The notes under the pieces were generated by a model. The model did no database searches and was not told where the DNA came from. It saw only the letters and a list, made by a program, of their open reading frames with translations. This document shows positions 46,628-58,398 of a stretch of DNA of 64,000 nt, piece after piece (the stretch's first letter is position 1; every line of letters begins with the position of its first letter). A program made the position numbers and the translations under genes. This DNA comes from Cadophora sp. MPI-SDFR-AT-0126 (taxonomy: Eukaryota > Ascomycota > Leotiomycetes > Helotiales > Ploettnerulaceae), in contig JAGMVK010000005.1 of assembly GCA_020747065.1 (NCBI GenBank), positions 2,480,001 to 2,544,000 of the forward strand, read 5' to 3'.

Positions 46628-47671
46628 ATGAATCCATCAACCTCCGTCGTCAAAGGAATGTCAACCACTAATACCTCTATTAAGAAGAGACGAGCTCCTT
46701 CCGATCTCCATAGCAACCCCTCCACCTTGCAGCCGGCTTCCAAAAAGCCTCGTACAACCACGTCTAAGGCGACGAAAGGAACGAAGCCCAAGAAAGGACC
46801 AGCTTGTGCGACTTGCCGCAAGAAGAAGATCAGGGTAAGCTCATTTCTCAAATTGAATTTGACTATTCGTCGCTAAATATGCCGTTAGTGTGCGCATAGA
46901 CTTGAGTTGGGCTCGGTCACGAAGCACCCATCTGCCCTTCCATTGCCATCGCTCGCCAACGAGCGTACCGAGCCATCATCTTCCGTAAACAACCCATCCT
47001 CCCATCCAGTCAAAGACAGCAGTCACAGCACACCATCCGAGGCGCCTGAGCCAACAAAAACTGCCTCTCCGACCACACCAAAGAAGTTCCCAAAGCTCGA
47101 CAAGGACCGAAATGCCACCCCAGAGTACCGCGAGCGCATCGAGCGAGATCGCCAAAAATACACCATACAGTTCACCGAAGAAGACTGGTACCGAGAGCCA
47201 AGGTGGGCAAGCCGCGTCTTCGGAGGATACGACACTGTCGAAGAGCATTTGTTCCACGCAACGGCACCGAGACACGGATCCTCAGCAGGTAAAACGCCCA
47301 CACCCAGCCTTTCGATGTGCGAAACGAACTCCAGTAAAAGCTGTGATGTTGACATATTGCAGAGCTTCGCTAAGGAGAATCCGCAAGCCTATCTTTCCTC
47401 ACCATTGAATGGGCCGCTGGCGTCGGTTCTCGATGGTTGCCTCAAGGTCAGAAATCAGTCAAAGGATCGTCCTCTTACGAGTCCTTTGGTCAGTGTCCCT
47501 GAATCTCAAGATTCTACCAAAATTCCTCAGCTGATCAGCAGTACTGGCTATCGTACTGCTTCAATCTCGGAATCTGAGAAGGATTGGTTGAAGAAGACTG
47601 ATGCTTGGAAAGCAGAGGCGCATGCACTCGTCTATGATCAGAAGGCATCTTATGATGATTGGAGTAGGTGA
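46628..47671 (+). CDS. Fungal protein with a half zinc-cluster motif
   Basis: Exon 1 is 46628-46834 and exon 2 is 46889-47671 (intron 54 nt, GTAAGC, CGCTAAAT, TTAG), giving 329 residues. After a basic, Thr/Ser/Lys-rich N-terminus comes CATCRKKKIRC (Cys 60, 63, 70), which is the first half of a Zn(II)2Cys6 cluster; the second Cys trio is missing. The middle is disordered (Pro/Ser/Thr). A conserved-looking acidic and aromatic segment follows (YTIQFTEEDWYREPRWASRV). The basic half-cluster suggests nucleic-acid contact. Function is unknown. Confidence 0.7.
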
Positions 47672-48523
47672 CTTTGACGTACTCTAGAGGGATCGATAAT
47701 ATCTCAGGCCTTTTCAGCTTCCTAATGCAGTCGCAAAAATTGGTAACCGATTTTCTCCTCTTCTGGTCTTTATTGTGAAATTCAAGATCTATCCACGAAT
47801 CTCCGTAAGTAAGACAATTGTGTGATCCAAGTCCTTCCTAGACCCTATCTCACCTTCATAAAAGATCCGGAATGCAAACAGGCGAAGAAAAGGTTGCTGG
47901 GGGGCAAATAAACAATCGCTAAAGCTGTCATGCTTAAACATCCGTTTCTGATTTCGGAAGACCACCACTTCATTACGGAGGCAGAGGCGCTACGCTCTCC
48001 CTACTCAAATAACTAACTTTCGAACTACCATGCCATAAAAGCTGCTTGTATTACAACTCTTTTTTCAGTCAGCTGACAATCAAAACATCCCCTCATTCAG
48101 ACCCCAGGTCTCGCTTCACAACCCTACTCCCTACGTCATCCTCTCTCCCAATGAAAGCTCTGCTCGTAACACCACCAAAATCTCTCTTTTGCGTATCATA
48201 CTAGGACATGCATGGAGGCGGGTTTTGGCGCTGGGGTATTTTTCCATATGCTTGTATTTCGCTTGATCCACTTCTACTTAAATGCCGTACCCCTACTGCA
48301 AGGGTTCACAGAAGGGGCTGCGATTACGTCTGAGGCGTCTCTTTGAGGTGGCGGAATTGTAAATCTGCCATGTGAAGTGAGCTGTTAAACTCGCCATGTA
48401 GAAGTAATTATCTAAGTAATTTACATATTGAGTCTCTTGCTGCCTCTGCTACTTCTTCTCCGTTTTGATCAACCTCAAAGACTGGATAAATTTACTCAAC
48501 TCAAGCTTGAAACAAAACACACC
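47672..48523. other. Intergenic, no gene seen
   Basis: The sequence between the half-zinc-cluster gene and the acidic protein gene is AT- and pyrimidine-rich and holds no frame of note. Confidence 0.6.
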
Positions 48524-49239
48524 ATGACATACATCACAACACCACGAACAGGCGATACATCTCTCGCATCCACACAATCACCTGCTTCATCATCCACAAG
48601 CAACTCACCACCAACATCCGGCACCTCCCAAACCTCTAAACCTCACAACGACGAGCCCAAATTACCCTACCCTTCTCCAACCGTAGAAGACATTTCCGGC
48701 TTCCCCCGCATAAACCCAGGATACATCCCCCCTGAGCCACTAGAACACGATTCTGTGTCCGATACAGCGGCATCTTCATATCCAAACTCGGCTTCAAATA
48801 GGAGCCCTAGTCCGAGTCCGAGCAGAAGTGAGGATCCGTTCGCGGCGCAACGAAGCGGGGAGGGAACAGAGGGCAATCCGTTCAGGTTCGAGGCGAGACA
48901 CAGAAGCGAGGATGAAGAAGAAGATGATGACGAGGGACCAAGACCGGAAAGAGCCTGTGATAAGTCGGACAGGACGTTGAGTGGTGAGGGTGGTGCGTAT
49001 CTGTCAAGAAGAATCTACAAATGGGGTTTGGCTAATTTTCGTTTGCTTAAGATGCTTTGACGACCTCGCCAAGATCAAGTCGAACACAACGTCCTGAAGG
49101 AAGTCCAATGGCTACACGGGAAAATCGAGATAGTAGTGCCGAGAAGAGTCATGAACGCGATGGCAAACGTCATTCTGGGCTGGTCGAGAAGGGATGGGCG
49201 AGAATTATTGGGAGGAGTAGTAAAGGGGAGAAAGATTGA
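48524..49239 (+). CDS. Disordered acidic/basic hypothetical protein
   Basis: Exon 1 is 48524-48992 and exon 2 is 49052-49239, with a 59-nt intron (GTGCGT, GCTAAT, TTAAG), giving 218 residues. The N-terminal half is Ser/Thr/Pro-rich, the centre carries Ser-Pro repeats and an acidic run (EDEEEDDDEG), and the C-terminus is basic and ends WARIIGRSSKGEKD. There is no known domain. The in-phase splice with a good branch site and the ATG context (ACCATGAC) support a real gene. Confidence 0.55.
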
Positions 49240-49620
49240 GCTGTAATTGGCGGGGCAAAAAATTGCTTGAGATGCCAAAGGGCGCCAAATCATGCAACGG
49301 AAAAGTGAGACATGGTAGAGTAAAGGGCGTCATGGAGTTGGGAGAAAATGGTGCAGGATTAGGAGTTGATTTTGATTTGCCTTTTCTTCTTCCTGATAAG
49401 CCTGGCATTGAGTCCTCCCCAACTGTACCACCATTTCCCATACCATACATACACAGAGCCATTGTTCGCTCATCATTTCAAGCTCCAATCACAGGCGCAA
49501 TCATCATTTGCCTATGAAAGCAATAAAGTCCCGCCGTAAAAACGCCATCCTATGCACAGGCTGAATCCAGCCTCCAGATTATGTCCAAACTCCATGATGC
49601 TCTCGTGGCCCCTCCGAAGC
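49240..49620. other. 3' flanks of the acidic protein gene and SYF1
   Basis: Convergent spacer of 381 nt. A plus-strand frame continues past 49239 in another phase but shows no motif. Confidence 0.55.
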
Positions 49621-52202
49621 CTAATCGTCGTCCATACCATCTACATCGATTGCATCGGGATTGGAGGCAACAACCACTGCTGCTTCCCTGATGTTGCCCC
49701 CTTGAGGTCCTGTGCTCGCAGCAACGAAGCCAACAGGAGCTCTGGCCTCTCGCTCTAATGCAGCCATTGCATCGGCCCGTTCCTCCTCCGTCTCGCCTTC
49801 TGCTTGGGCCTGGCTTCGAGCCAAAGCTTGCGAAGCGATGAAATTGACGTCAGTATTGTACTGTGCTTGTACACTTCTCTTGATACGCAGCATTTCCTTG
49901 AAAGTATCTTCATTTCCGTGTTGAACCTCGAAAGATTCCCATTTCTGCCAGAAGTCGGGACTGGTGCGAGGGTCGCAGAATTGCGATGCATGACCGTAGA
50001 TGGCTCTTGCACGATCAATTTCGCCGAGTCGTTTCTCCATATCTGCAAACTTCAGACACATATCGCGAGCATCCTTGTCTGGCAGTGCCGCGATGGCACG
50101 TTCATAGATTGGTCTTGTTGATGGAAGTCCGAAGTTTGAAGCGGATTTTGTGATGTAGAAGTTGAACATGTCCGCGCGGTCTTCGTCTGAGACGGCTCTT
50201 GTTGCGCGTTCGTATATCCGCATAGCATGTCTCGCAAGACCTCTTTCCTCTTCCAAGTTCCCGTACATCAAGTACAGTACTTTGGCGAATTTAGGTGGGC
50301 AGCCTTCCACGGCTTGCTCGAACAGGTCTCTTAGTCGCTCGATACCGATCTTCCTGTCCACCGCTTTGGTCAAGTACAGATTCCACAGTTCGAAGGCGAC
50401 TGGGTAGCTGAACAAGTCCAGTCCTCTCTCGTAGATCTTGAAAGAGTCCTCAAAGTATTTGTTCTCTTCCATGAGGTTGGCGTAGTTGACCACGGTCTGT
50501 GGTGTCGCGATTCGGAGCTCGAATATCCTCTCATAGACTTTCTTCGTCTCTTCCAGAGTGCTAACACTCTCAACAAGATCAACGTAGAAACTCCACAGCT
50601 TCCAACTCTTGTGGACTCTCTGTTGAGGCGAAAGAGTTTCATCAAAGTAGTCAACAGTCGAACGTTTGGGTGCTTGAACTGCCTTTGCCATGATCTTTAC
50701 GGCTTCGTCAAAGTTGTCATTTCTCAACTCCATCTCAGCCCATTCAATCCACATGTCAGCGAGCTCTGCCACCGACTTAAAAGGAACCTTCACAGCCTTC
50801 TCCATGATGACCCTTGCATTGCGAATGTCCCCGCCCTTTTCATAGCATTTGGCATAATTGGCCCATAGTTCGTGGAATCGGCCCACTGCTTTCTTGGGTT
50901 GCACAGCAGCAATCGCATCCGTGTATGCTTGCACCACTTCGACCTTGTTGTCACCCCACAATCCTATTCGGACGTTCCATTCTGAAACATTATTGGGGTT
51001 TTGCCGGAGTAGCACATCGTTAATCAAGAATGGTCGCCGGTCCATCAGCTGCTCAAATCGCATCATGCGGATATCCAGGTCAAAGTCCAAATTCTCATCC
51101 ACGATTCCCTTGTCAGACCGAGCTGCAGCATCGTCCATCAGCTGGCCAGTAATAGCCTCTTCAAACTCGACGTATGCGTCAAAGACAAGGGTGAAATCGC
51201 GGACAGTCATGACTGTAGTGATTCCCTCTTCAAAAATATCACGGGCCTTTTCAAAGCTTCCTCGTTTGATCCAGTATGTTGCCAAAGCCGACCATAACTG
51301 TCCTCTCTGATCTGCAAACCGATCGATTCCACTACGTATGATCTTGTCCACGTCGATACCCACCTCATCCCCAGTTTCAACAGTTTTCGCGTGACCAACT
51401 ATCAGATCGACCATTTCAATCCACAACTGATAGTGCCCCTTGCTGTTCTTGCTTCGAAATTTCGGGTTGTTCAGGATGTCCATATACTTCTTCACAGCCT
51501 CCGTGTAGTGCCCCATCTCAACAAGCAGCTCGATGAAATCCTCCACATCTTCCGGATGGATTTGCATGTACCTTCGCCATATCTTGACTGCGGTCTGGCC
51601 CGAAGCCGAGTTTGCGAAAGGTCGGTACAGCGCCCAGATGCGATTGTGCTGGGTTATAGGAAGAGCTCGTAGCGCACGATCGAAGGTTCGACGGGTAAGA
51701 GTAACAATCGGCTGGAGCAATAGGAATGATAGATACATCTCCCATATTCGCGGCATTTTGTTGAGAAGGATGAGCGCTCGCTCGTACAGGGCATTAACTT
51801 TCGCGTACTCGGATCGGTAGATGGCGGGATTTAGCTTCCCCAGGTGTTTCATTCGGAGGGTTAAATACTATTGAATGTTAGCCATAGCTTCAATTCGACT
51901 GAATACCATATGCATACCATCTTCCACAACTTGAAGGATCGTGGGAGTTGTCGGCAAGCTCGCTCCAGAACAAAAGCCTGTTCGAGTAGGGTGCCATGTT
52001 GAAACTTGAATTCGATGTATGCCAGCCACGGTTTGGTGCTTCCAGGGTCTCGGAGGATGTCTTGCTCGTAGATTGTATCTTCTTCAGACTGTCAAATTGT
52101 CAGCGACTCCGTTCGTTCCGCAGTGTTCGCCAAACTTACAATAAGATATAAGTCTGCTTTGGCTCGTGACAGCTTCGATTTCGAGACGCTGGGAGCAGCC
52201 AT
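49621..52202 (-). CDS. SYF1: Pre-mRNA splicing factor Syf1 (HAT-repeat)
   Basis: Three exons: 52202-52140, 52088-51918 and 51867-49621 (introns of 51 and 50 nt), giving 826 residues. Rows of HAT/TPR-like repeats fill the protein; clear ones contain PRIWEMYLSFL, KIWRRYMQIHPED, ELWNLYLTKAV and MRIYERATRAV. The splice rebuilds KLWKMYLTLR. Syf1 (human XAB2) is a scaffold of the Prp19-associated complex that activates the spliceosome. The C-terminus has Ala/Glu-rich sequence and ends in acidic DVDGMDDD. It is divergent from VMA8 across 385 nt. Confidence 0.95.
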
Positions 52203-52587
52203 GATTGGCAGAAGCTCACCAGGCATTCTCTGCCTGCTGTGAGATGCTGCGACAACCTGCGGATAAAATAGAAGAAAAGAAGGACGAGTGAAGAGAGGTA
52301 GCACTGTCGCGCTCCAAGTCGCGAACGAGTCTCAAGAGAAATCAAAGTTACGGTTAGCGTGTGTTGGCCTGGCAGCCTCATCCCGCCGCAAGGCCGAAAT
52401 CTATGGATGAGTGCAAGTGCAGCGGTGGTGCCAAGGTGGGTCTATCGATGGAGCTTCAAGCAACAGCTTATCGGCAGCTGCTATCACAATTCATCTCTCA
52501 GCCTTCTCCTCCTTCTCTCTTCGCTTGCTTAGTGACTCGAATTACTTGAAAAATCTCAATTTGACTTGAGTCGACAGATCTATCAAC
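52203..52587. promoter_or_regulatory. Bidirectional promoter of SYF1 and VMA8
   Basis: 385 nt between the two start codons, with a pyrimidine-rich stretch before the VMA8 ATG. No discrete binding site can be assigned with confidence. Confidence 0.5.
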
Positions 52588-53720
52588 ATGTCTGGAGCAG
52601 CCGTAAGAATGGCAGCTTCTCTGATTCAGCATCCCAGCTAACAAACTCCGCAGAATCGAGAGGTTGTTTTCCCAACCCGTCAATCTTTGGGAGTAATGAA
52701 AGCGAAACTCAAGGGAGCTCAGACTGGCCATGATTTGCTGAAGAGGAAGAGTGAAGCTTTGACAAAGTACGTTCAAGATCAATTGCTACTCAGCCATAGC
52801 TAACCAAGACTTACAGGCGTTTCCGAGGTATTTGCTAGACTTTGCATCGAAGAAGCCAGTATCTAACCTTGGACAGAAATCACAAGACGAATTGATGAAG
52901 CCAAACGCAAGATGGGAAGGGTTATGCAGATTGCAGCATTCTCGTTGGCAGAAGTTACCTATGCAGTAGGGGGAGACATTGGTTACCAGGTCCAGGAATC
53001 TGCGAAGTCAGCACGATTCAGAGTACGAACGAAGCAGGAGAACGTCTCTGGTGTATTCTTGCCAGCATTCGAAAGCTATACGACAGAGGGCAACAATGAC
53101 TTCGGTTTGACAGGTCTTGGAAAGGGTGGACAGCAGGTACAGCGGTGCAGGGAGACATATGCTAGAGCTGTGGAGACACTAGTAGAACTTGCAAGTCTGC
53201 AGGTATGTTGGAGTCATAGCATATGTGAGAGTTGAAGACTGACTAGGTAGACCGCATTCGTGATTTTGGACGAAGTCATCAAAGTCGTCAATCGAAGAGG
53301 TGAGTTCGACGTTCTGTGATGTTCTGAGCCAATGTTAACTTCTATAGTCAATGCTATGTAAGGTTTCCTGGCAAAATAGCCTAGACACAAACTGATAAAA
53401 AAAAACAGCGAGCATGTTATCATTCCAAGAACCGAAAATACCATCAAATGTAACTCCCGCCGATGCCCCACGATTGTACCCCGCTAACAGCATCAGACAT
53501 CAACTCCGAGCTTGACGAACTTGACAGAGAGGAATTTTTCCGATTGAAGAAGGTCCAAGGCAAGAAGCAGAGAGATACAGCAGCTCAAGATGAGGAAATG
53601 AGAATCAGACGAGAGGCGAAAGAGGCAGCTGCTGCGGGCAAAAACAAGGGCAGCGACAAAGAGAATGAGGGCAGTGGAGACATATTGGGAGAGTCCGAGG
53701 ATAACGACGTTATCTTCTGA
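52588..53720 (+). CDS. VMA8: Vacuolar ATPase V1 subunit D (Vma8)
   Basis: Eight exons: 52588-52602, 52654-52766, 52817-52827, 52877-53202, 53251-53299, 53348-53357, 53409-53449 and 53497-53720, giving 262 residues. Exons 3 and 6 are only 11 and 10 nt long. Family marks are FPTRQSLGVMK, AQTGHDLLKRKSEAL, RRIDEAKRKMG, LDEVIKVVNRRVNAIEHV and ELDREEFFRLKKVQGKK. Subunit D is the central rotor shaft of the V1 sector that couples ATP hydrolysis to proton pumping into the vacuole and Golgi. The C-terminal tail is Lys/Glu-rich and ends in an acidic stretch, as in other moulds. Confidence 0.95.
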
Positions 53721-53870
53721 TCGAGGAATCTGTATTTCTGTTTCCCAGTATGTAATTTCACGGTGATTTTGTAGCATTAGCGCATGGAAAGATTATAGGC
53801 AGAGCATTTATTGTTAGGGTTTTCCGCCAACGCCAGAGGAGAAACCAGAAATATGATACACATCCGAGAT

Positions 53871-54756
53871 CTATTGTCTTTGATATGTGACCTTCATCAC
53901 CTGTCCGTCACCCAAAGCCATACCAGCAGTATTCTCTTTCGCACTAATAGCGCCTGCCTCGCCGTCGTACTCCACGAAAGCAATGCCTCTACGGCCTGGC
54001 ACCAATCTAACTTCCCTAAAGCCCTCAAAGCGACCAAAGATAGAAGTCAAAGCATCGATGTCGTAGTCTTCCGGTAGGTTCTGCAAGAAGAGGATCTTGT
54101 TGGGAGGCAAGTACTCGTCGGGAATGACAGCTGCGGCACCGGCATTTGTAGACTTGAGACCAGCACCACGAGTAGCTTTGATAGGTCTTGCGCCAGCATC
54201 TGGAGCCAGTCCTGCGGGAGCGGTATGCTTGAGTCTCTTCTGCTCCTCTGCTTGCTCGGCGGCCTTCTTCTTGTCTATCCAAACATTAGCCATTATCCGA
54301 AAACTACCTCCTCCAATTGTAGGGACCACATACCCTTCTCCGCAAGTCTTCTTCTCTTATGGCTCTCCAGCTCCTCATCACCAGCAGTCCGCTTCACAAA
54401 AGCGTCACTCCTCGTTTTCGCAAACGCCAACTGCATCGGCTTTCCAAAAAGATCGAAACCTTGTACATCCTCAATACACTTCTGCGCGCTCTCTACATTA
54501 TCGAAAACGACGAATGCCTGCCCTTTGGCTTTCAAGTTCGTCTTCGCGACTACATCGATGATTTCGCCGTATTCGGAGAACAGCTCCTTGAGGGCCTCGA
54601 TGAGCTCGCCGGGCTTGATACGCTCTTCGAGGTTGCGGACGTATACGCTGTGGTTTGTTAGTGCCTAGTTTACGGAAACGGAGGGTACGTGTCGGAGTGC
54701 AATGACACGTACGTTGCGTTTGGTGGTGGGCCACCGACTGGGAGTTGGGTTGCCAT
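53871..54756 (-). CDS. MSL1: U2 snRNP protein B'' (U1A/U2B'' family, two RRMs)
   Basis: Three exons: 54756-54713, 54647-54334 and 54274-53871 (introns of 65 and 59 nt), giving 253 residues. RRM1 starts TVYVRNLEERIK (RNP2) and has KGQAFVVFDN (RNP1); RRM2 at about 175-251 has ILFLQNLPEDYD and GIAFVEYD. The two are joined by an Ala/Lys-rich linker. This is the U1A/U2B''/SNF architecture; moulds have one such protein, usually annotated as U2 B'', which binds stem-loop IV of U2 snRNA with the U2A' protein. The U1A versus U2B'' role cannot be told from sequence alone. Confidence 0.92.
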
Positions 54757-55594
54757 TTTTGTGGTGTTGTAGAGTTGACGAGGCGGAGGTTCGATTTGCA
54801 GCTTCAGCCTTGGGATTTGAAGCTTGACCGGCAAATCCTCGGCTATGGTGCGGATATCTACTAATGGCACTTCACTTCGTCCCGAGACCACTTACACACA
54901 GAGCTCGGAAAGAACATGATACTATTTATGGACTAAGTATCAGGGTGAGGATTCTGCGTTTTTAGAGGATATTCTTCAGTCTATATGACGATGCCTCATC
55001 GACAATGAACTGAGGGCTCAAGACCAAGTGGACGAGCCACAATTTCTTCCATCAATTGTACAGATAGATGCCAGTCTGTATCCAACGGCAAGGTAGCACC
55101 TATCTATAATCTACGTTCTCTTGCATGCGTTATTTATTTCCTTTTGAGTGTTTCCTGATTCTCTTTCAAAGCAATTGAAATGCTGCTGAATAGAGCTTGC
55201 GAAACCCAGCTCTGACTCCTCTGTCCTCTCTGCATGGTCGTATATCTTCGTCCTTCAATTATATGGCTCTTTAATCTTTGAGAAGCCTTCAGTGTATACC
55301 TTCCCATCGCTCTTATCAGTGATACTACGATTATTTTTTCGGTTTGCTTGATTACTCAATTTACCTTGACCTCGAATTTGGTGAAGAAACGGCCCCAGAG
55401 AGCAAATTATGCTTTGCAGTTGGCATATGCGGTGTAGACAAGCCCTCGGGGCGTAATGAAAGTAGTTTCCTAACATATCATGACGAAATATGTCTCACTC
55501 CGGCCCGAATCACACATCTCGAGGTTGAATATCCCATCTCATCAAGAGTTTCTCCTTCATCCAAGATCTTCCTCACACGGTCTATTCCAACGTC
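54757..55594. other. Intergenic, no gene seen
   Basis: Promoter of the U2B'' gene and 3' flank of the SGNH hydrolase gene. No motif-bearing frame. Confidence 0.6.
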
Positions 55595-56266
55595 TCATTC
55601 CTCGTTTAGCATCTCCCTAATGCTCTCCATCAAAAGTCCATCCCAAATCCCATAGCCCACCTCATTCAAGTGCACATGATCGTCCAAATGCACATCCATC
55701 TCCAATCTCGGCGGCTCCAACAAACTCACCCTTGTCCCCAATTTCTCTACCATGTATCTCAACTTCCCATTCGACTCTCCAACACACTCATCCGCTACAT
55801 CCTTCCTCTCGAAGATCCCACAAACAAGCACTTTGCTCCTTGGTGCAACCTCACACAACGCCCTAACAAGCATCCCATATGCCTCCACATCAGCATCTTT
55901 CAATGCCTCCTTCCCCAGATCATTCGTGCCCATCATTAAGACCCACACCTTTGTCTCAGAGTCGAGATATGGCAGCATGGAGAGAAGTCGATAGACCACA
56001 TTGCAGATTTTATCACCGCCGCAGCCAGCATTGAAGGAGGAGGGAAGGTGGGCGACTTGTGTTGACGAGCCGGTGGTGAGAAAGCGCTCGATCATGGAGT
56101 CGCCGAGGAGGACTACGGAGAGGGGTTCAGCTTCCTTGAGGGAAGGTAGGTGTATTTCATGGCATGTTTGGTGAGACCTATCTTTAAGTTTGGCGAGGGT
56201 GGTAAGTTGTTGGAGGAGATCGGGTGGAATGTTTGGTTTCTCTCGTGTGTTGTCAAGAGACGACAT
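55595..56266 (-). CDS. SGNH/GDSL-type hydrolase
   Basis: A single exon of 223 residues from the ATG at 56266. The SGNH blocks are in order: LLGDSM (catalytic Ser57), NAGCGGDK (block II Gly, 81-84), MGTND (block III Asn115) and DDHVHLN (catalytic Asp196 and His199). No signal peptide or membrane segment is visible, so the enzyme is probably cytosolic. The fold resembles platelet-activating-factor acetylhydrolase-type and TesA-type esterases; the substrate is unknown. Confidence 0.88.
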   Translation of the reverse strand: MSSLDNTREKPNIPPDLLQQLTTLAKLKDRSHQTCHEIHLPSLKEAEPLSVVLLGDSMIERFLTTGSSTQVAHLPSSFNAGCGGDKICNVVYRLLSMLPYLDSETKVWVLMMGTNDLGKEALKDADVEAYGMLVRALCEVAPRSKVLVCGIFERKDVADECVGESNGKLRYMVEKLGTRVSLLEPPRLEMDVHLDDHVHLNEVGYGIWDGLLMESIREMLNEE

Positions 56267-56802
56267 GATCCGTTGCTGATAGTTTACATAGGCAAAGTCG
56301 TGACAGTAGACTTGCTTCTGGCGTAGAATTTCCTTCTGATGTTAGGTGCAAGTTAAAGTATCTTTCAACGTTAAGAGGAAACATGTGTTCCGGTCAAGTG
56401 ACTCACACGGTCAAGCATTTGGCAGGGTTCTATTCTGCACGACGAGCAGAATTCGCTTTTCCAGTGAGACTGAGTCTGGTATACGGTTCGATTATTGAGC
56501 CAATCTTATAAGCTGCGGATGCTATACATAGTTATTCGTGCATGTAATGGACATGTATGACTAAGTACTTTCAATTTCTTGGGGTACGGGAGCGGGGGCG
56601 GTTCAAGCGAGAATGCTTGTTTTCGATATTGTTTACTTTCATAGCGAATGAACTGATATCACTACTCTAAGTGATAGTAACTAGCTTGTACGTAGACATA
56701 CATACGAAGTCTTTGAGACTGTGTGTTACTATGGTACACCAAATGTCAAGGGTCAAATTCGCAAAATACTGACAGCGGCCCTTCCCGCCCTGAATTGTTT
56801 GG
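56267..56802. other. Spacer between the SGNH and SesB-type genes
   Basis: 536 nt, AT-rich in its right half. It holds the SGNH promoter. No gene is seen. Confidence 0.6.
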
Positions 56803-58072
56803 CTACTCGCCCTGCCACTGTGGCTTGATAACAAGACTTTGCGACCGCTTGGGGGCTTCCACCTCAATCTCTCGAGAGACGGTGTCCTGCTGTTTTGACG
56901 TCCCAACCCCCCTTTCCTGCGAAATAGTCTTGGAAATACCATTGGGCAAAGACAGACTCCTCATCTCAGCCATCCGCCAATTCATCTCATCATCAAGCGC
57001 CTCACGAGCCCTCCGACACCGCTCTGCCACAACATCAGGTGCTGTACGAGCATATCTTTTCAACGCCTCGACCACAGTCCGAAAGCCTTGGTCGTCGGTG
57101 CTACCAAATCGGCACATTTCCCTATGATCTGCAGCTATGCCACAGCGTTCAGTGTTGTCAATCATCGGTGCTGCACTAGGCTCGTCCACGATGTAATCAC
57201 GCTTATATTTCAGATCAGTCTTATGCTGTTCCCAGAAAAAGAACACGCAGAAACGTGACATGAGAGGAACGAAGGCAGCCGTGGCTTCCTGGAGCGCCTC
57301 GGATTCTGACTCGAGAGTCCGGAGCAGGGTCGTGGATAGTGATACTGCTGCACTGGGGAGTACGAGGGAGGCAAGGTTCGTCATGGTGTGTAAAATGCGG
57401 GCTTTGGATGATCCGTGGTGGGGAGTGCCGAGGAAGAGTATTGCGTAGGTACAGGTGTAGACTGATTGTAAATGGGCGACCTGAGCTGAGGCTCGGCTTG
57501 CTGAGTATACCAGGGCCTTGTAAGATCAGAGAGTGAACAAGCATCGTGAGTACGTTTGTAGATACCTTTTTCACAACAATTCCGCCTAAAGAATGGCACA
57601 CAAATATTATAGGTCTTTGGGAAGCATCATCGAGCTATGCCATGGATTATTAGATCCGATACGAGATCTTGTTTATCGGAGATCTTCACTTCTCTATCAG
57701 CGGTCAATTGAGCAACAAGCGTTTGCGCGTGTTGCAGCAGTCTCTCTGACCCCGCAATTTTCGAACCAAGAGATGATATATTCGCATTGTATCCATAAGT
57801 TAAGACGCGTGCCTGGGGTAGGTATCTTGGAAGAAAGTCCGGATGGCTTAGCCAGCAGACAGGGGAAGGCCCAGACTGTGTGGTCCATGTTCGAAGTCTG
57901 TCGCCGTTGAGACCATGAACAGCAACAATGCTGTCAATATTAGAGAGTTCGTCTTGACCACTGCTTAAAAAAATACTGGTATTGGATTGACTTACTCTAC
58001 TTCAGGTACAGAGTTCGCGGGTCTGTACAATTCGCGAACTCCGAAAAGCTGAGGGGCTGCCGAGGAAGGCAT
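56803..58072 (-). CDS. SesB-type alpha/beta hydrolase, free-standing
   Basis: Four exons: 58072-57996, 57930-57690, 57634-57566 and 57516-56803, giving 366 residues. The first exon gives FGVRELYRPANSVPEV and the splice creates VDIVAVHGLNGD, the oxyanion strand of the lipase fold. The nucleophile elbow reads FVCHSLGGIVVKKAL (Ser121). Then come AILFLGTPHHG and DHREMCRFG, whose His completes the triad. This domain (SesB, PGAP1/DUF676-like) usually sits at the N-terminus of fungal NLRs; here the protein stops after a Lys/Gln-rich tail with no NB-ARC. It is tandem with, and paralogous to, the NLR at 58399-62001. Loss of the NLR part or an effector role are both possible. Confidence 0.87.
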
Positions 58073-58398
58073 TCCAAGGGGACTTGTGTTCACATACAGC
58101 AATGTAGACCCTACTAAGTTTCGAATCTACGTCTTGTATATGTGAGAAAGGGGAAGAGCTTTGAGGACGACCTATTGAGTGCTGGATGTGAAATGTCTGA
58201 TGAGGAGACTTTCATAGCCTTGGCTGGCGTTGCTTGAGACGCGATGATGTGGGCTGCCGTGCTCCGCCAATTGGAAGGGTCTCGGCGATTGAGGGCAATT
58301 CATGGCTAATAGGATTCCATTGATCTGGGCTAAACTCATTTAGGTATCATTACTTGTATATGTGAGTGTGTTTGATTCGGATTTTCATGCAATCATAT
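58073..58398. other. Spacer between the two SesB-domain genes
   Basis: 326 nt, promoter of the SesB-type gene and 3' flank of the NLR gene. No remnant of NB-ARC or TPR coding sequence is recognisable here. Confidence 0.55.
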
